Of a stretch of 64,000 nt of DNA, positions 1 through 7,765 are shown piece by piece. Position 1 is the first letter of the stretch. Every line of letters starts with the position of its first letter. The notes under the pieces were generated by a model. That model did no database searches and had not been told where the DNA came from. It saw nothing but the letters and a program-made list of their open reading frames with translations. The translations under genes were made by a program, and so were the position numbers. The stretch is from the NCBI RefSeq assembly GCF_002160895.1, contig NZ_NFLL01000009.1:1-64000 (forward strand), written 5' to 3'. The stretch comes from Faecalibacterium sp. An122. GTDB lineage: Bacteria > Bacillota > Clostridia > Oscillospirales > Ruminococcaceae.

Positions 1-47
1 GTATCCCCCCGCGGCTGTGCCGCTGCCCCCGGTCGGGGGCGGGTACC
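1..47. repeat. Palindromic intergenic element, cut by the left edge
   Basis: Two back-to-back hairpins are visible: GCGGC-TGT-GCCGC at 11-23 and GCCCCC/GGGGGC at 25-40. They are enclosed by a partial outer pairing of GTATCCC with GGGTAC. The compact multi-stem shape between genes suggests a dispersed REP-like element. Only this copy is in the window and its left end is missing. Confidence 0.45.
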
Positions 48-107
48 ATGGGCGGCGTGCTCCGAAAAAGGGGATGCGGAGGTACCGCATGGTTTAGAGG
101 AGTCCCC

Positions 108-147
108 CCTCTGTCGCCTGCGGCGACAGCTCCCCCGCTGGGGGAGC
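108..147. repeat. Double-hairpin intergenic repeat
   Basis: Two perfect hairpins lie side by side: CTGTCGCC-TGC-GGCGACAG at 111-129 and GCTCCCCC-GCT-GGGGGAGC at 129-147. Intergenic repeats of this look (a CTGTC hairpin followed by a CTCCCCC hairpin) are, from memory, common in Faecalibacterium relatives. There is no T-run, so it is not a standard terminator. It lies about 125 bp before the TelA gene and could be in that transcript's leader. Confidence 0.5.
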
Positions 148-271
148 GGACCGTGCACAAGGCCCCCGCCTGTGTTTGCCCCGTGGGTCCATAAACATCG
201 AATGTATGTCCGCTGCGACAGCTGAGAACCATACGATTGCGGTATGATTTTGAGAAAGGATGAATCTTGCT

Positions 272-1426
272 ATGGCTGACAACAACTCTCTGAACTTTGA
301 CTTCGACATGCCCGCCGCCCCCAGCCTGACTCTGGACCCTACCGGGGACCTGAGCGCCCCCGCGCCGGAGGAAGAAAAAAAGCCGGAACCGGAACAGAAG
401 GAAGTCCGCCTGTCCCCTGAGGAACAGAAGATGGTGGATGACTTCGCGGCGAAAATCGACATCACCAACAGCCAGCAGGTCCTCCAGTATGGCGCCGCCA
501 GCCAGAAAAAGATCGGCGACTTCTCCGAGGCGGCCCTGGCCAAGGTTTCCACCAAGGACCTGGGCGAAGTGGGCGGCATGATCACCGACCTCATCAGCGA
601 GCTCAAGAGCTTTGACGCCGCCGAGGAGGAAAAGGGAATTTTCGGCTTCTTTAAGAAAAAGCAGAACCAGCTGGAACAGATGAAAACCAAGTACAACAAG
701 GTGGAGACCAACGTGGAGAGCATTCAGTCCATGCTGGAAAACCATCAGGTTCAGCTGCTCAAGGATATCGCCATGCTGGATAAGATGTATGAGCTGAACA
801 TGGCCTACTTCAAGGAACTGTCCATGTATATCCTGGCCGGCAAAAAGAAGCTGGCGGATGTGCGGACCGGTGAACTGCAGGCCGCCATGGACAAGGCCAA
901 GCGCAGCGGCCTGCCCGAAGACGCCCAGTCGGCCCGTGACCTGGCCGACCAGTGCGAGCGGTTTGAGAAAAAGCTCTATGACCTGGAGCTGACCCGGAAC
1001 ATCAGCCTGCAGATGGGCCCCCAGATTCGCCTGCTGCAGAACAACAATACCATGATGGCCGAGAAGATTCAGTCCACCATCGTGAACACCATTCCCCTGT
1101 GGAAAAACCAGATGGTGCTGGCCCTGGGCCTGGCCCACAGCCAGCAGGCCATGGAGGCCGAGCGGGCTGTCACCAATATGACCAACGACCTGCTCAAGAA
1201 GAATGCCGAGGCCCTCAAGCTGGGCACCATCGAGACGGCCAAAGAGAGCCAGCGGGGCGTGGTGGATATCGAGACCCTGCAGCAGACCAACAAGAGCCTG
1301 ATCGAGACCCTGGACGAACTGAACAAGATCCAGACCGAGGGCCGCAGCAAGCGCCAGGCCGCCGAGCAGGAGCTGACCCGCATCGAGGACGAGCTGAAAC
1401 AGAAGATGATGGAGATCCGCAGCTGA
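272..1426 (+). CDS. TelA / toxic anion resistance family protein
   Basis: A 384-residue cytoplasmic protein of the TelA (KlaA) family, named for tellurite resistance but more often linked to general envelope or phage stress. The first 50 residues are acidic and proline-rich. The rest is almost all charged helix, with the family-like central run LDKMYELNMAYFKEL and a long C-terminal coiled coil ending in EDELKQKMMEIRS. There is no signal peptide or membrane segment. The ATG at 272 is preferred over 260 because AAAGGA lies about 12 bases upstream of it and would overlap the earlier one. It is followed after one base by the LemA-like gene and then by a TPM-domain gene, so the three form one operon. 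The biochemical role is unknown. Confidence 0.88.
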   Translation: MADNNSLNFDFDMPAAPSLTLDPTGDLSAPAPEEEKKPEPEQKEVRLSPEEQKMVDDFAAKIDITNSQQVLQYGAASQKKIGDFSEAALAKVSTKDLGEVGGMITDLISELKSFDAAEEEKGIFGFFKKKQNQLEQMKTKYNKVETNVESIQSMLENHQVQLLKDIAMLDKMYELNMAYFKELSMYILAGKKKLADVRTGELQAAMDKAKRSGLPEDAQSARDLADQCERFEKKLYDLELTRNISLQMGPQIRLLQNNNTMMAEKIQSTIVNTIPLWKNQMVLALGLAHSQQAMEAERAVTNMTNDLLKKNAEALKLGTIETAKESQRGVVDIETLQQTNKSLIETLDELNKIQTEGRSKRQAAEQELTRIEDELKQKMMEIRS

Positions 1427-1427
1427 T

Positions 1428-2150
1428 ATGGCAAACGCAGATTTTGAACCGAAAAAGGCGGCATCCGGAGGCTTTGACGCGTCCAGCTACCGCACAGTGG
1501 AACAGGACGCGCCGTCCCGCAGCCTGACGCCCTTTCAGAAAAAGCTGGCCGGCCTGGAAAAGGCCCTGCCGGGTGCTCTGCGCACCCGGGCGGCGGCTCT
1601 GCTGCTGGCGTTGGTGATTGTGGCGGGGGCTGCCGTCGGCGTGGGCGGCTTCAAGCTGCGCAGCCGCTACAACGAGGCCAGGAGCTGGTACACCGTCGGC
1701 GTGGCCGCCGACAACGGCTACACCCTCAGCGATGAGCTGAACGAGCGGGCCTATACCGCGGCCAATGTCATCACCACTGCCCTCAACACCCCGGGCCTGG
1801 GAGCCGACAGCGCCGCTGTGACGGCGGCCCAGCAGGCTCTGGATGCCTTTGAGGACTGCCAGGAACGGGTGGCCCAGGGAACCGCAGGGATGGGGGAGAT
1901 GTACGACGCCGACGAGGCGCTGGACTCGGCCATCAACCTGCTGTATGGCGAAATGCAGGCCCTGGCGGATGATCCCCTGAACATGGGCGCCGTCCAGACC
2001 CAATACGGCCGCTTCAACAGCGCCGGCACCGTCCTGGGCAGCCTGCACTACAACGAAGCAATCACCGCGTACCAAAACGACACCGACGGTTTCCCGGCAA
2101 GCCTGCTCAAGGGTCTGTTCGGTGTGAAAGAACTGGAGGTGTTTGGATGA
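1428..2150 (+). CDS. LemA-like single-pass membrane protein
   Basis: A 240-residue protein with a polar N-terminus, one membrane helix at about residues 52-73 and an outer helical domain. The C-terminal stretch (YNEAITAYQND, then FPASLLKGLFGVKELEVF) matches the ending typical of LemA proteins, where a YN-rich helix is followed by FP and a short hydrophobic tail. The middle is divergent, so it is an outlying LemA member rather than a standard one. LemA and TPM-domain (YgcG) proteins are often encoded together, and this gene overlaps the downstream TPM gene by four bases (ATGA), implying translational coupling. Function is not established; a role in envelope maintenance is inference. Confidence 0.7.
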   Translation: MANADFEPKKAASGGFDASSYRTVEQDAPSRSLTPFQKKLAGLEKALPGALRTRAAALLLALVIVAGAAVGVGGFKLRSRYNEARSWYTVGVAADNGYTLSDELNERAYTAANVITTALNTPGLGADSAAVTAAQQALDAFEDCQERVAQGTAGMGEMYDADEALDSAINLLYGEMQALADDPLNMGAVQTQYGRFNSAGTVLGSLHYNEAITAYQNDTDGFPASLLKGLFGVKELEVFG

Positions 2151-3046
2151 TCCATCTTTGGAAAAAGATTGCCGCCGGCACAGCCGCCCTTGCGGTGGCC
2201 GTGGCGGTGGTGGCGGTTCCGGCTTCGGCCGCCGTCACCCTGCCCAGCCTGCCGGCCGACCAGTGCGTGGTGGATGACGCCGGCGTCCTGTCGGAGTCCA
2301 CCACCGCCTATATGAACGAGCTGAACGGCAAGCTGGAGGCCAACTGCGAGGGCGCACAGATCGGCGTCCTGACCGTCCAGTACACCGGCAGCGCTTCCAC
2401 CGAGGAGTACGCCCTGGAGGCCTTCAACACCTGGGGCATCGGCGACAAGAGCGAAAACAACGGCGTTTTGATCCTGTTGGTGATGGAGTCGCCCCTCTAC
2501 GCCGACGGCGACTACTATGTGACCTACGGCGACGGGTTCCGCAACAGCACCCTGGACCGTCAGGCCAGCACCCTGGCCCAGACCATGGAAGATGACTTCG
2601 TGGCCAAAGACTACGATGCGGCCATCGAGACCTGTGCCTCTGCCGTCGCCAACACCATCGCCGATATCTACGGCGTGGACCTGAACAGCGGGGAAGCCGT
2701 GCCCCAGTCGGGCGGCTTTGTCAACGTGGGCGCCATCGTCATCGCCCTGGCCCTGCTGGTGGTCATGGTAATTCTGGTCTTTGGTCCCCTGCTGAACAGC
2801 ATGTTCCCCTTCTGCTTTGGTTTTGGTCTGGGCAGCGCGTTCCGCGGGCCCCGCTATTACCACCACTACCATCATCACATGCCCCCGCCCCCTCCGCCCC
2901 GTGGTCCTCGCGGGCCCCGCGGGCCTCGTCCGCCCTATGGCGGCGGATTCGGGGGAGGATTCGGCGGCGGTGGTTTTGGAGGCGGCGGCTTCGGCGGCAT
3001 GGGCGGCGGTTCCAGCCATGGCGGCGGCGGTGGCCGCGGCCGCTAA
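2147..3046 (+). CDS. TPM-domain (YgcG-like) secreted or membrane protein with Gly/Pro/His-rich tail
   Basis: A 299-residue protein. Residues 1-28 are a signal peptide ending ASA. Residues about 35-180 are a TPM domain (LPADQCVVDDAGVLSES, later NNGVLILLVMES and YVTYGDGF), a fold reported in several proteins to have phosphatase-like activity. A membrane helix follows at about 195-220. The tail is low-complexity: YYHHYHHH, a proline run, GPRGPRGPRPP, then GGFGG repeats ending GGGGGRGR. A Gly-rich tail after the helix is usual for this family; the histidine and proline blocks are unusually dense. It is the last gene of the TelA operon. The tail is nearly duplicated by the separate small gene at 3484. 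Peptidoglycan or stress roles are inferred only from neighbours. Confidence 0.85.
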   Translation: MIHLWKKIAAGTAALAVAVAVVAVPASAAVTLPSLPADQCVVDDAGVLSESTTAYMNELNGKLEANCEGAQIGVLTVQYTGSASTEEYALEAFNTWGIGDKSENNGVLILLVMESPLYADGDYYVTYGDGFRNSTLDRQASTLAQTMEDDFVAKDYDAAIETCASAVANTIADIYGVDLNSGEAVPQSGGFVNVGAIVIALALLVVMVILVFGPLLNSMFPFCFGFGLGSAFRGPRYYHHYHHHMPPPPPPRGPRGPRGPRPPYGGGFGGGFGGGGFGGGGFGGMGGGSSHGGGGGRGR

Positions 3047-3062
3047 CTTACTTTTCTGGAAG

Positions 3063-3299
3063 TTTTCACTGTGTACCATGCAGTTTCTGGGTCTCCGAAG
3101 GCTCCACGGGGCCTTCACGCTTCGGCTCGCTCCCGGCGTTTGGGCCTGCGGCCCGGTACGATGCAAACTCCTTCATAGCCTGGGTTATCCTTTTTACAGG
3201 GTACGGTATACTCTGGCTGCGCATAGGTCCGAACTTTCAAGCGGACTATATCCGGCGCAGAAAATCGGCTAAGCGCAAGAGGTTTTACCTGGTACCATC
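3063..3299 (-). repeat. Composite intergenic repeat, inverted copy
   Basis: Read on the minus strand, this stretch matches 52765-52995. The shared blocks, in order, are ATGGTAC followed by AACCTCTTGCGCTTAGCCGA, then a variable stretch, then TGCATCGTACC, a GCCGCAGGC hairpin, GGAGACCC(A/G)GAAACTG and GGTACACAGT. The flanking CTTACTTTTCTGGAAG is also shared with the 53 kb copy. No coding frame is conserved between copies, so this is a dispersed repeat and not a gene. It fills most of the gap between the TPM gene and the small gene at 3484. Confidence 0.75.
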
Positions 3300-3331
3300 G
3301 GCTGCTGCAATCCTCACCGGGCCCTGCTGAC

Positions 3332-3380
3332 AATCAGGTTCCGGCTGCTTTACAAGGCTCCCGGCCTGCGGCCCGCTTCA
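3332..3380 (+). repeat. Direct repeat left of the small Gly/Pro-rich gene (mate at 3827-3876)
   Basis: AATCAGGTTCC, GCTTTACA and GGCTCCCGGCCTGCGGC occur here and again at 3827-3876 with only a few mismatches over about 49 bases. The two copies bracket the gene at 3484-3828, which itself copies the tail of the upstream TPM gene. The arrangement suggests the gene arose or moved as a duplicated segment. Confidence 0.65.
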
Positions 3381-3483
3381 CCGCGGGCAGAGTGGTTTAT
3401 TGAATCAATCCTGAGCTGGGTGACCGGCTGCCCCGATGACACCAAGCGGGACCTGTCCCGCTGGATGGAAAGGAGATGAGGGC

Positions 3484-3828
3484 ATGGAAATTCTCATCGT
3501 AATCATCATTGCGGTGGTGCTTCTCGCCATCCTGATGCCCCGCGGACCCCGCGGGCCCCATGACGGACCTCCGCCTCCGCCGCGCGGCGGTGGTGGATTT
3601 GGCTTCGGCCTTGGGCTGGGCATGGGAATGGGCCGGCCCCATCGCCACTATCATCCGCCCCGCCCGCCCCGTCCGCCTCGCGGACCCCGGCCTCCCATGG
3701 GCGGTGGATTCCGCGGGCCCCGGCCGCCGCACGGCGGATTCGGCGGACCCCGCGGCGGCCGTCCCGGTGGTTTTGGCGGCATGGGCGGCGGCAGAAGCCA
3801 CGGCGGCGGTGGTGGCCGCAGCCGGTAA
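3484..3828 (+). CDS. Small membrane-anchored Gly/Pro/Arg-rich protein
   Basis: A 114-residue protein with a short hydrophobic N-terminal helix (residues 1-19, ending at MPRGPRGP) followed only by low-complexity sequence: GPRGP, PPPPPRGGGGFGFG, RPHRHYHPPRPP, then GGFGGMGGG and a final SHGGGGGRSR. The ATG at 3484 has AAAGGAGATGA just upstream. The C-terminus repeats that of the TPM protein almost residue for residue, so it looks like a paralogue carrying only the anchor and tail. No catalytic domain is visible and I assign no function. Basic Gly/Pro tails of this kind could bind cell-wall polymers or other proteins, which is speculation. Confidence 0.65.
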   Translation: MEILIVIIIAVVLLAILMPRGPRGPHDGPPPPPRGGGGFGFGLGLGMGMGRPHRHYHPPRPPRPPRGPRPPMGGGFRGPRPPHGGFGGPRGGRPGGFGGMGGGRSHGGGGGRSR

Positions 3829-3935
3829 TCAGGTTCCAGCCGCTTTACAGGGCTCCCGGCCTGCGGCCTGCCTCAAATGGTAGGATAGCTGCTGGCGGAG
3901 AAAAGGACGCCTGGATCGGTAAAAAAGCAAAAAGA

Positions 3936-3971
3936 AAAACCCCGTTCTGCAGCTGTGCAGAGCGGGGTTTT
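3936..3971 (-). terminator. Intrinsic terminator of the tsaE-tsaB-rpiB-upp operon
   Basis: AAAACCCCG and CGGGGTTTT pair around a loop containing CTGCAGCTGTGCAG. Read on the minus strand, the hairpin ends in a T-run 22 bases after the upp stop codon. Confidence 0.85.
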
Positions 3972-3992
3972 GTGGTCTTTGGGGGAAGGGGT

Positions 3993-4619
3993 TTACTTGG
4001 TGCCGTAGATACGGTCGCCGGCGTCGCCCAGGCCGGGGACGATATAGCCCTTCTGATCCAGGTACTCATCCAGGGCGCCCAGGTAGATCTGGACGTCGGG
4101 GTGAGCGGTGCGCAGAGCCTCCACGCCTTCGGGAGCGCCGATCAGGCCGATGAACTTGATGTGCTTGGCGCCGCGCTTCTTAATCATGGTGATGGCGTCC
4201 ACAGCGCTGCCGCCGGTGGCCAGCATGGGGTCCAGAACCAGGACGTCGCGCTCGCTGATATCGGTGGGCAGCTTGCAGAAGTATTCCACAGGCTGGAGGG
4301 TCTCCTCATTGCGGTACAGGCCGATGAAGCCCACCTTGGCGGCGGGGATCAGGGTCAGCATGCCGTCCAGCATGCCCATGCCGGCCCGCAGGATGGGCAC
4401 CAGAGCCAGCTTGCGGCCTGCCAGGACCTTGGTCTTGGCCATGGTGATGGGGGTCTCGATCTGGACTTCTTCCAGCGGCAGGTCGCGGGTGGCCTCATAG
4501 CACAGCAGGGTGGCGATTTCGCCCACCAGGTCGCGGAATTCCTTGGTGCCGGTCTGCTTGTTGCGCAGCAGGCTGATCTTGTGCTGCAGCAGGGGATGCT
4601 CAACGATCATCGGGTTCAT
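3993..4619 (-). CDS. upp: Uracil phosphoribosyltransferase
   Basis: A 208-residue cytoplasmic enzyme that converts uracil and PRPP to UMP in pyrimidine salvage. The length is normal for the family. The PRPP-binding loop is seen as [12 protein letters not shown] near residues 129-140, and the family's [14 protein letters not shown]-terminus, which contacts uracil, is intact. The substrate-site stretch [13 protein letters not shown] is also present. AAAGGAGAG lies eight bases before the ATG. It is the last gene of the minus-strand tsaE-tsaB-rpiB-upp run and is followed by a strong terminator. Assignment is secure. Confidence 0.97.
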   Translation of the reverse strand: MNPMIVEHPLLQHKISLLRNKQTGTKEFRDLVGEIATLLCYEATRDLPLEEVQIETPITMAKTKVLAGRKLALVPILRAGMGMLDGMLTLIPAAKVGFIGLYRNEETLQPVEYFCKLPTDISERDVLVLDPMLATGGSAVDAITMIKKRGAKHIKFIGLIGAPEGVEALRTAHPDVQIYLGALDEYLDQKGYIVPGLGDAGDRIYGTK

Positions 4620-4667
4620 AAATACACTCTCCTTTAAAAGGTTTGGTACAGAGGATGTTGGGTCCGC

Positions 4668-5114
4668 TCAGCGCTGCTCCAGCGCCATCAGTTTTTCGAT
4701 GCGGCGGTTGTGCCGGCCGCCCTCAAAGGGGGTGGACAGGAACAGATCCACCAGCTGGCAGGCCAGGCCGGGGCCCACCACACGGCCGCCCATGCACAGG
4801 GCGTTGGCGTCGTTGTGGCGGCGGGTATACTCGCAGCTGAAGCTGTCCGAGCAGCAGCAGGCACGGATGCCCTTGACCTTGTTGGCGGCCATGCTGATGC
4901 CCACGCCGGTGCCGCAGAACAGCAGCGCCTTGTCGCACTGGCCCGAGACCACGGCGTCGCAGGCGGGGACGGCCATATCGGGATAGTCCACGCTGTCGGT
5001 GCTGTGGGTGCCGAAATCAATGTAGGGGATGCCGGCCTCGTCCAGATGGGCGCGGACCGCTTCTTTCAGCTCAAAGCCGCCGTGATCGGCAGCGAGCGCG
5101 ATGGGTTTTGCCAT
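4668..5114 (-). CDS. rpiB: Ribose-5-phosphate isomerase B
   Basis: A 148-residue member of the RpiB/LacAB sugar-phosphate isomerase family, interconverting ribose-5-phosphate and ribulose-5-phosphate. The N-terminus IALAADHGGFELKE contains the conserved ADH and GGxxLK phosphate-binding elements. The catalytic cysteine region reads LLFCGTGVGISMAANK, and CMGGRVVGPGLA follows. A start six codons earlier would use the ATGAGTGAGG that serves as ribosome site, so MAKPIAL at 5114 is chosen. The gene begins 14 bases past the tsaB stop and lies 48 bases before upp, consistent with one transcript. The LacA/LacB alternative is unlikely because no partner subunit gene is present. Confidence 0.95.
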   Translation of the reverse strand: MAKPIALAADHGGFELKEAVRAHLDEAGIPYIDFGTHSTDSVDYPDMAVPACDAVVSGQCDKALLFCGTGVGISMAANKVKGIRACCCSDSFSCEYTRRHNDANALCMGGRVVGPGLACQLVDLFLSTPFEGGRHNRRIEKLMALEQR

Positions 5115-5128
5115 GAAAAATACCTCAC

Positions 5129-5836
5129 TCACTCTTGTTCAGTTTGGGCAGCGGCCAGGCGTTCGGCGCGTTCCCGCTCGGCCTGGCTGAGCCGATGATA
5201 GTCGGGCAGCAGGGCCGCCGGCGGGACGGTAAGGCCGGCCTCGGCCATCCGCTGGGCGGTCAGGGCCACCCCTGCCCCGTGCCCGCCCCGCAGGGCAGGG
5301 GGAACAGGCAGGACGCCTTCCGCCTCACTGTAGATATTATAACACAGATGGGCCCCGTCACCAACAAAAAATAGGGGCTTTTTGCAGCTTTTTACAAAAT
5401 CCTCAAGGCTGGCGGCGGCCCGGGCGTCGTCCTCCATCAGGCGGGCGTGGGTTTCCAGGTCAAAGGCGGCGCAATAGACCTGTCCGCGCCGGGCGTCCAG
5501 GGCACAGAGAACCGTTCCCACGCCGGCATGGCAGGCAGCCAAAGCCTCCAGGGTGGAGACCGGGGCACAGGGGGTCTGGCGGGGCAGGGCCAGGCCCTTG
5601 ACGGCGGCCAGGCCGATCCGCAGGCCGGTAAAGCTGCCCGGTCCGGCGTTGACGCCGTACAGGTCAATGTCGGCGCAGCTCATCCCGCAGGTTTTCAGAC
5701 AGGTGTCGATCATGGGCAGCAGGGTTTCGCTGTGGGTCAGGCCGCCGTCCAGAAAGGCTTCGTACAGCAGGCGGCCGTCCTTCATCAGGGCGACGCTGGC
5801 GGTCTTGCCCGCGGTGTCTACGGCAAGGATGTTCAT
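5129..5836 (-). CDS. tsaB: tRNA threonylcarbamoyladenosine biosynthesis protein TsaB
   Basis: A 235-residue ASKHA-fold protein that works with TsaD and TsaE to make t6A at position 37 of ANN-decoding tRNAs. The N-terminal MNILAVDTAGKTASVAL and VNAGPGSFTGLRIGLA (about residues 64-79) are hallmark TsaB motifs; the LDARRGQVYCA stretch is also typical. Its start overlaps the tsaE stop by four bases (ATGA), so the two are coupled. The tsaD gene, normally nearby, is not in this window. Assignment is secure. Confidence 0.96.
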   Translation of the reverse strand: MNILAVDTAGKTASVALMKDGRLLYEAFLDGGLTHSETLLPMIDTCLKTCGMSCADIDLYGVNAGPGSFTGLRIGLAAVKGLALPRQTPCAPVSTLEALAACHAGVGTVLCALDARRGQVYCAAFDLETHARLMEDDARAAASLEDFVKSCKKPLFFVGDGAHLCYNIYSEAEGVLPVPPALRGGHGAGVALTAQRMAEAGLTVPPAALLPDYHRLSQAERERAERLAAAQTEQE

Positions 5837-6258
5837 AGCTGCACCCCCTCAATGGTGATCCGGCGGGTGGTGGGGTCCAGCGGCTGGATGTCCACCCGGA
5901 CGGGATTTTCCTGGTCCAGCAGAGGGGCCAGGTTTTCGCTCCACTCCGCCGCCACAATGGCGCCCTGGTCCAGATAATCGTAGAAGCCGGCGGCGGCCAG
6001 GTCGTTTTCGGTGTGGATGCGGTAGAGGTCGAAATGGGCCATGGGGCGGGGGCCCCGGTAATAGTTGACAATCGCAAAGGTGGGGCTGCTGACCGGGTCG
6101 GTGCAGCCCAGGCCTTCGGCCAGGCCGCGGCAGAAGGCGGTTTTGCCTGCGCCCAGCCCGCCGGTAAAGGCGATGATCGCCCCGTCGGGGAGGACATCGG
6201 CCAGGCGGCGGCCCAGCGCGGCGGTCTCCTCGGGGGAGCGGGTGATAAATTCAGCCAT
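5833..6258 (-). CDS. tsaE: tRNA threonylcarbamoyladenosine biosynthesis ATPase TsaE
   Basis: A 141-residue P-loop ATPase of the t6A pathway. The Walker A motif is TGGLGAGKTAF at about residues 32-42. SSPTFAIVNYYRG and HFDLYRI are the usual TsaE switch and Walker-B-side motifs, and VAAEWSENL follows. It heads a minus-strand operon with tsaB, rpiB and upp. A good promoter lies at 6310-6338, about 50 bases upstream of the ATG. Confidence 0.96.
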   Translation of the reverse strand: MAEFITRSPEETAALGRRLADVLPDGAIIAFTGGLGAGKTAFCRGLAEGLGCTDPVSSPTFAIVNYYRGPRPMAHFDLYRIHTENDLAAAGFYDYLDQGAIVAAEWSENLAPLLDQENPVRVDIQPLDPTTRRITIEGVQL

Positions 6259-6270
6259 GTTGTCACCTCA

Positions 6271-6308
6271 AAAACAAAGATGCAGCGGCCAGGCACAGCC
6301 GCTGCATC
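6271..6308 (-). terminator. Hairpin with T-run before tsaE
   Basis: GATGCAGCGG at 6279-6288 pairs perfectly with CCGCTGCATC at 6299-6308, and on the minus strand the hairpin runs into TTTGTTTTTG. It probably terminates the upstream secreted-protein transcript (stop at 6385). The tsaE promoter at 6310-6338 would start transcription inside the 5' arm, so new tsaE transcripts would not form the full hairpin. Confidence 0.65.
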
Positions 6309-6309
6309 C

Positions 6310-6338
6310 AGTATAGTATAAATCGGCAAAAAGTGCAA
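6310..6338 (-). promoter_or_regulatory. Promoter of the tsaE operon
   Basis: On the minus strand, TTGCAC and TATACT are separated by 17 bases, about 50 bases before the tsaE ATG. Confidence 0.65.
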
Positions 6339-6384
6339 TCCGGTGCTGGGCGGCGGAAGGGCCGTCCGGCCCGGATGGCGGGGA

Positions 6385-7593
6385 TTAGGCGGCTGCGCTG
6401 CCCTCATCCAGCGTGTAGAGGGTGGCCTGGTCGTTGCCGTGGACCAGGACAAAGGCCGCATAGCGGTGGGGCGAGGTGCCGCCCTGGGACAGGTACCAAT
6501 AGACGTCGTCGGAGCCGTAGGTGGCGACGGCGGAGTCCACAGCCTGCAGAATGTTCTTGCCCATGATCAGCTGGTTGACGGTGCCCCAGAGGATGTTGCG
6601 GGAATAGATGGTGTAGACGTTGTTCACAAAGCCCACCACCGCGCTGGCGCCGCCCTCCAGCAGCGCCTTGGACATGGCCAGATCCAACTGGTTGCTGCCG
6701 CCGAAGAACTCACAGGCCTCCGAGAACACCATGGTGCCGTTCAGCTGGCCGCCCCGGTAGGTGGAGGAGAAGAAGGAGGGGGTGATGCAGTAGACGCCGT
6801 TCACCTTGATGACCCGATGGGTCAGCAGGTCAAAGCCATACCGCAGGTCGTTCCAGAGAGAGGACTCCTCCCGCAGGATCAGGACGGGGGCGGTGGACAG
6901 GCGCGGGAACAGCCAGCCAGAATTGTAGGTGTAGTAGGCGCCGTGGGTGCTGAGGATGCACAGGTCGTAGTCGTCCATGTGCTTGAGGTCGTTGACGGTG
7001 ACCTCGGTGTCCAGGGTGGTGTTCAGCCCCCACTTGGTCCAGTTTTCCTGCATCACGGTGTAGTTGGGGTAGCGGCTGGAATTGACGGTGTTGTCAAACG
7101 CATAGTAAATGATGGCGTTGCCCAGAGGAAGGGTGTCGTTCTGCTCGTCCAGAGGGCTGACGGCCAGCTCCTCGGGCATATCCAGCGGCAGCTGGACCAG
7201 GGTCTCGTCCTCTTCCTCCCAGTCGGTCAGCAGGATGCCGCCCAGAACACCGCAGTCGTAGGTGAAGGAGTACATCCCGTTTTCTTCATCGTAATAGATG
7301 GAGTCGGCCCGGATCAGGCCTTCCTCCGCCAGAGCATCCAGCTGGGTCTGGGCGGCCTCCTGGCGCTGGTCCAGCTCCATTTCGGCGTAGGCCTCGCTTT
7401 GGACCAGGGCTTCCACGGCGGCGTCCGCCTCCGCCATCTGGGCGGCGTCGGCCTGGGTCAGGGTTTCAGCGGTGCCGGAAGCAGCCGCTTGGTCGGCCGC
7501 AAAGGCGGCCGGGCTGGCCACGGTGACCAGCAAGGTAAGAGCACACACGGCGCACAAAACGCGCCGTCCGAGGTGCGAACGATTCAAATTCAT
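6385..7593 (-). CDS. Secreted protein with caspase-like (CHAT/C25-type) His/Cys motifs
   Basis: A 402-residue exported protein. Residues 1-33 form a signal peptide (basic start, hydrophobic core, PAAFAA end). Residues about 40-90 are Gln/Ala-rich helix. The C-terminal half contains YDLCILSTHGAYYT with H217 in a Thr-His-Gly context at the end of a hydrophobic strand, then MVFSEACEFFGG with C294, then MSKALLEGGASAVVGFVNNV. Strand-HG, strand-(A)C and a following 'GA.aVvGf' strand are the order seen in caspase-fold peptidases such as CHAT and gingipain (C25). No exact family is recognised, so peptidase activity is inference. The start at 7593 has GGGAGGA upstream; an earlier in-frame start would encode the ribosome site. 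It has its own promoter and is divergent from rodA. Confidence 0.7.
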   Translation of the reverse strand: MNLNRSHLGRRVLCAVCALTLLVTVASPAAFAADQAAASGTAETLTQADAAQMAEADAAVEALVQSEAYAEMELDQRQEAAQTQLDALAEEGLIRADSIYYDEENGMYSFTYDCGVLGGILLTDWEEEDETLVQLPLDMPEELAVSPLDEQNDTLPLGNAIIYYAFDNTVNSSRYPNYTVMQENWTKWGLNTTLDTEVTVNDLKHMDDYDLCILSTHGAYYTYNSGWLFPRLSTAPVLILREESSLWNDLRYGFDLLTHRVIKVNGVYCITPSFFSSTYRGGQLNGTMVFSEACEFFGGSNQLDLAMSKALLEGGASAVVGFVNNVYTIYSRNILWGTVNQLIMGKNILQAVDSAVATYGSDDVYWYLSQGGTSPHRYAAFVLVHGNDQATLYTLDEGSAAA

Positions 7594-7674
7594 GTTCTGT
7601 CCTCCCAAATCAAGCGGGCCGGTCAATCCGGCCCTTCGGGATATTCAGGAATCATTTCCAAATATCTTGGTTCC

Positions 7675-7703
7675 ATTGTAGATTCATCCAAAGTCTTTGT
7701 CAA
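7675..7703 (-). promoter_or_regulatory. Promoter of the secreted caspase-like protein gene
   Basis: On the minus strand, TTGACA-N17-TACAAT, with an extended AT-rich flank, lies about 80 bases before the ATG at 7593. Confidence 0.75.
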
Positions 7704-7765
7704 GAATCGAACTTTGCTTTTGGGTTGTTTTTGCAAAGCTGTCACAGTTTGGCTGGGGGCCCGGC

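Noticed and set aside
2817-3272. A 151-codon frame running off the TPM gene into the repeat
   Set aside because: It is an out-of-frame reading of the TPM tail joined to the repeat, with no start signal.
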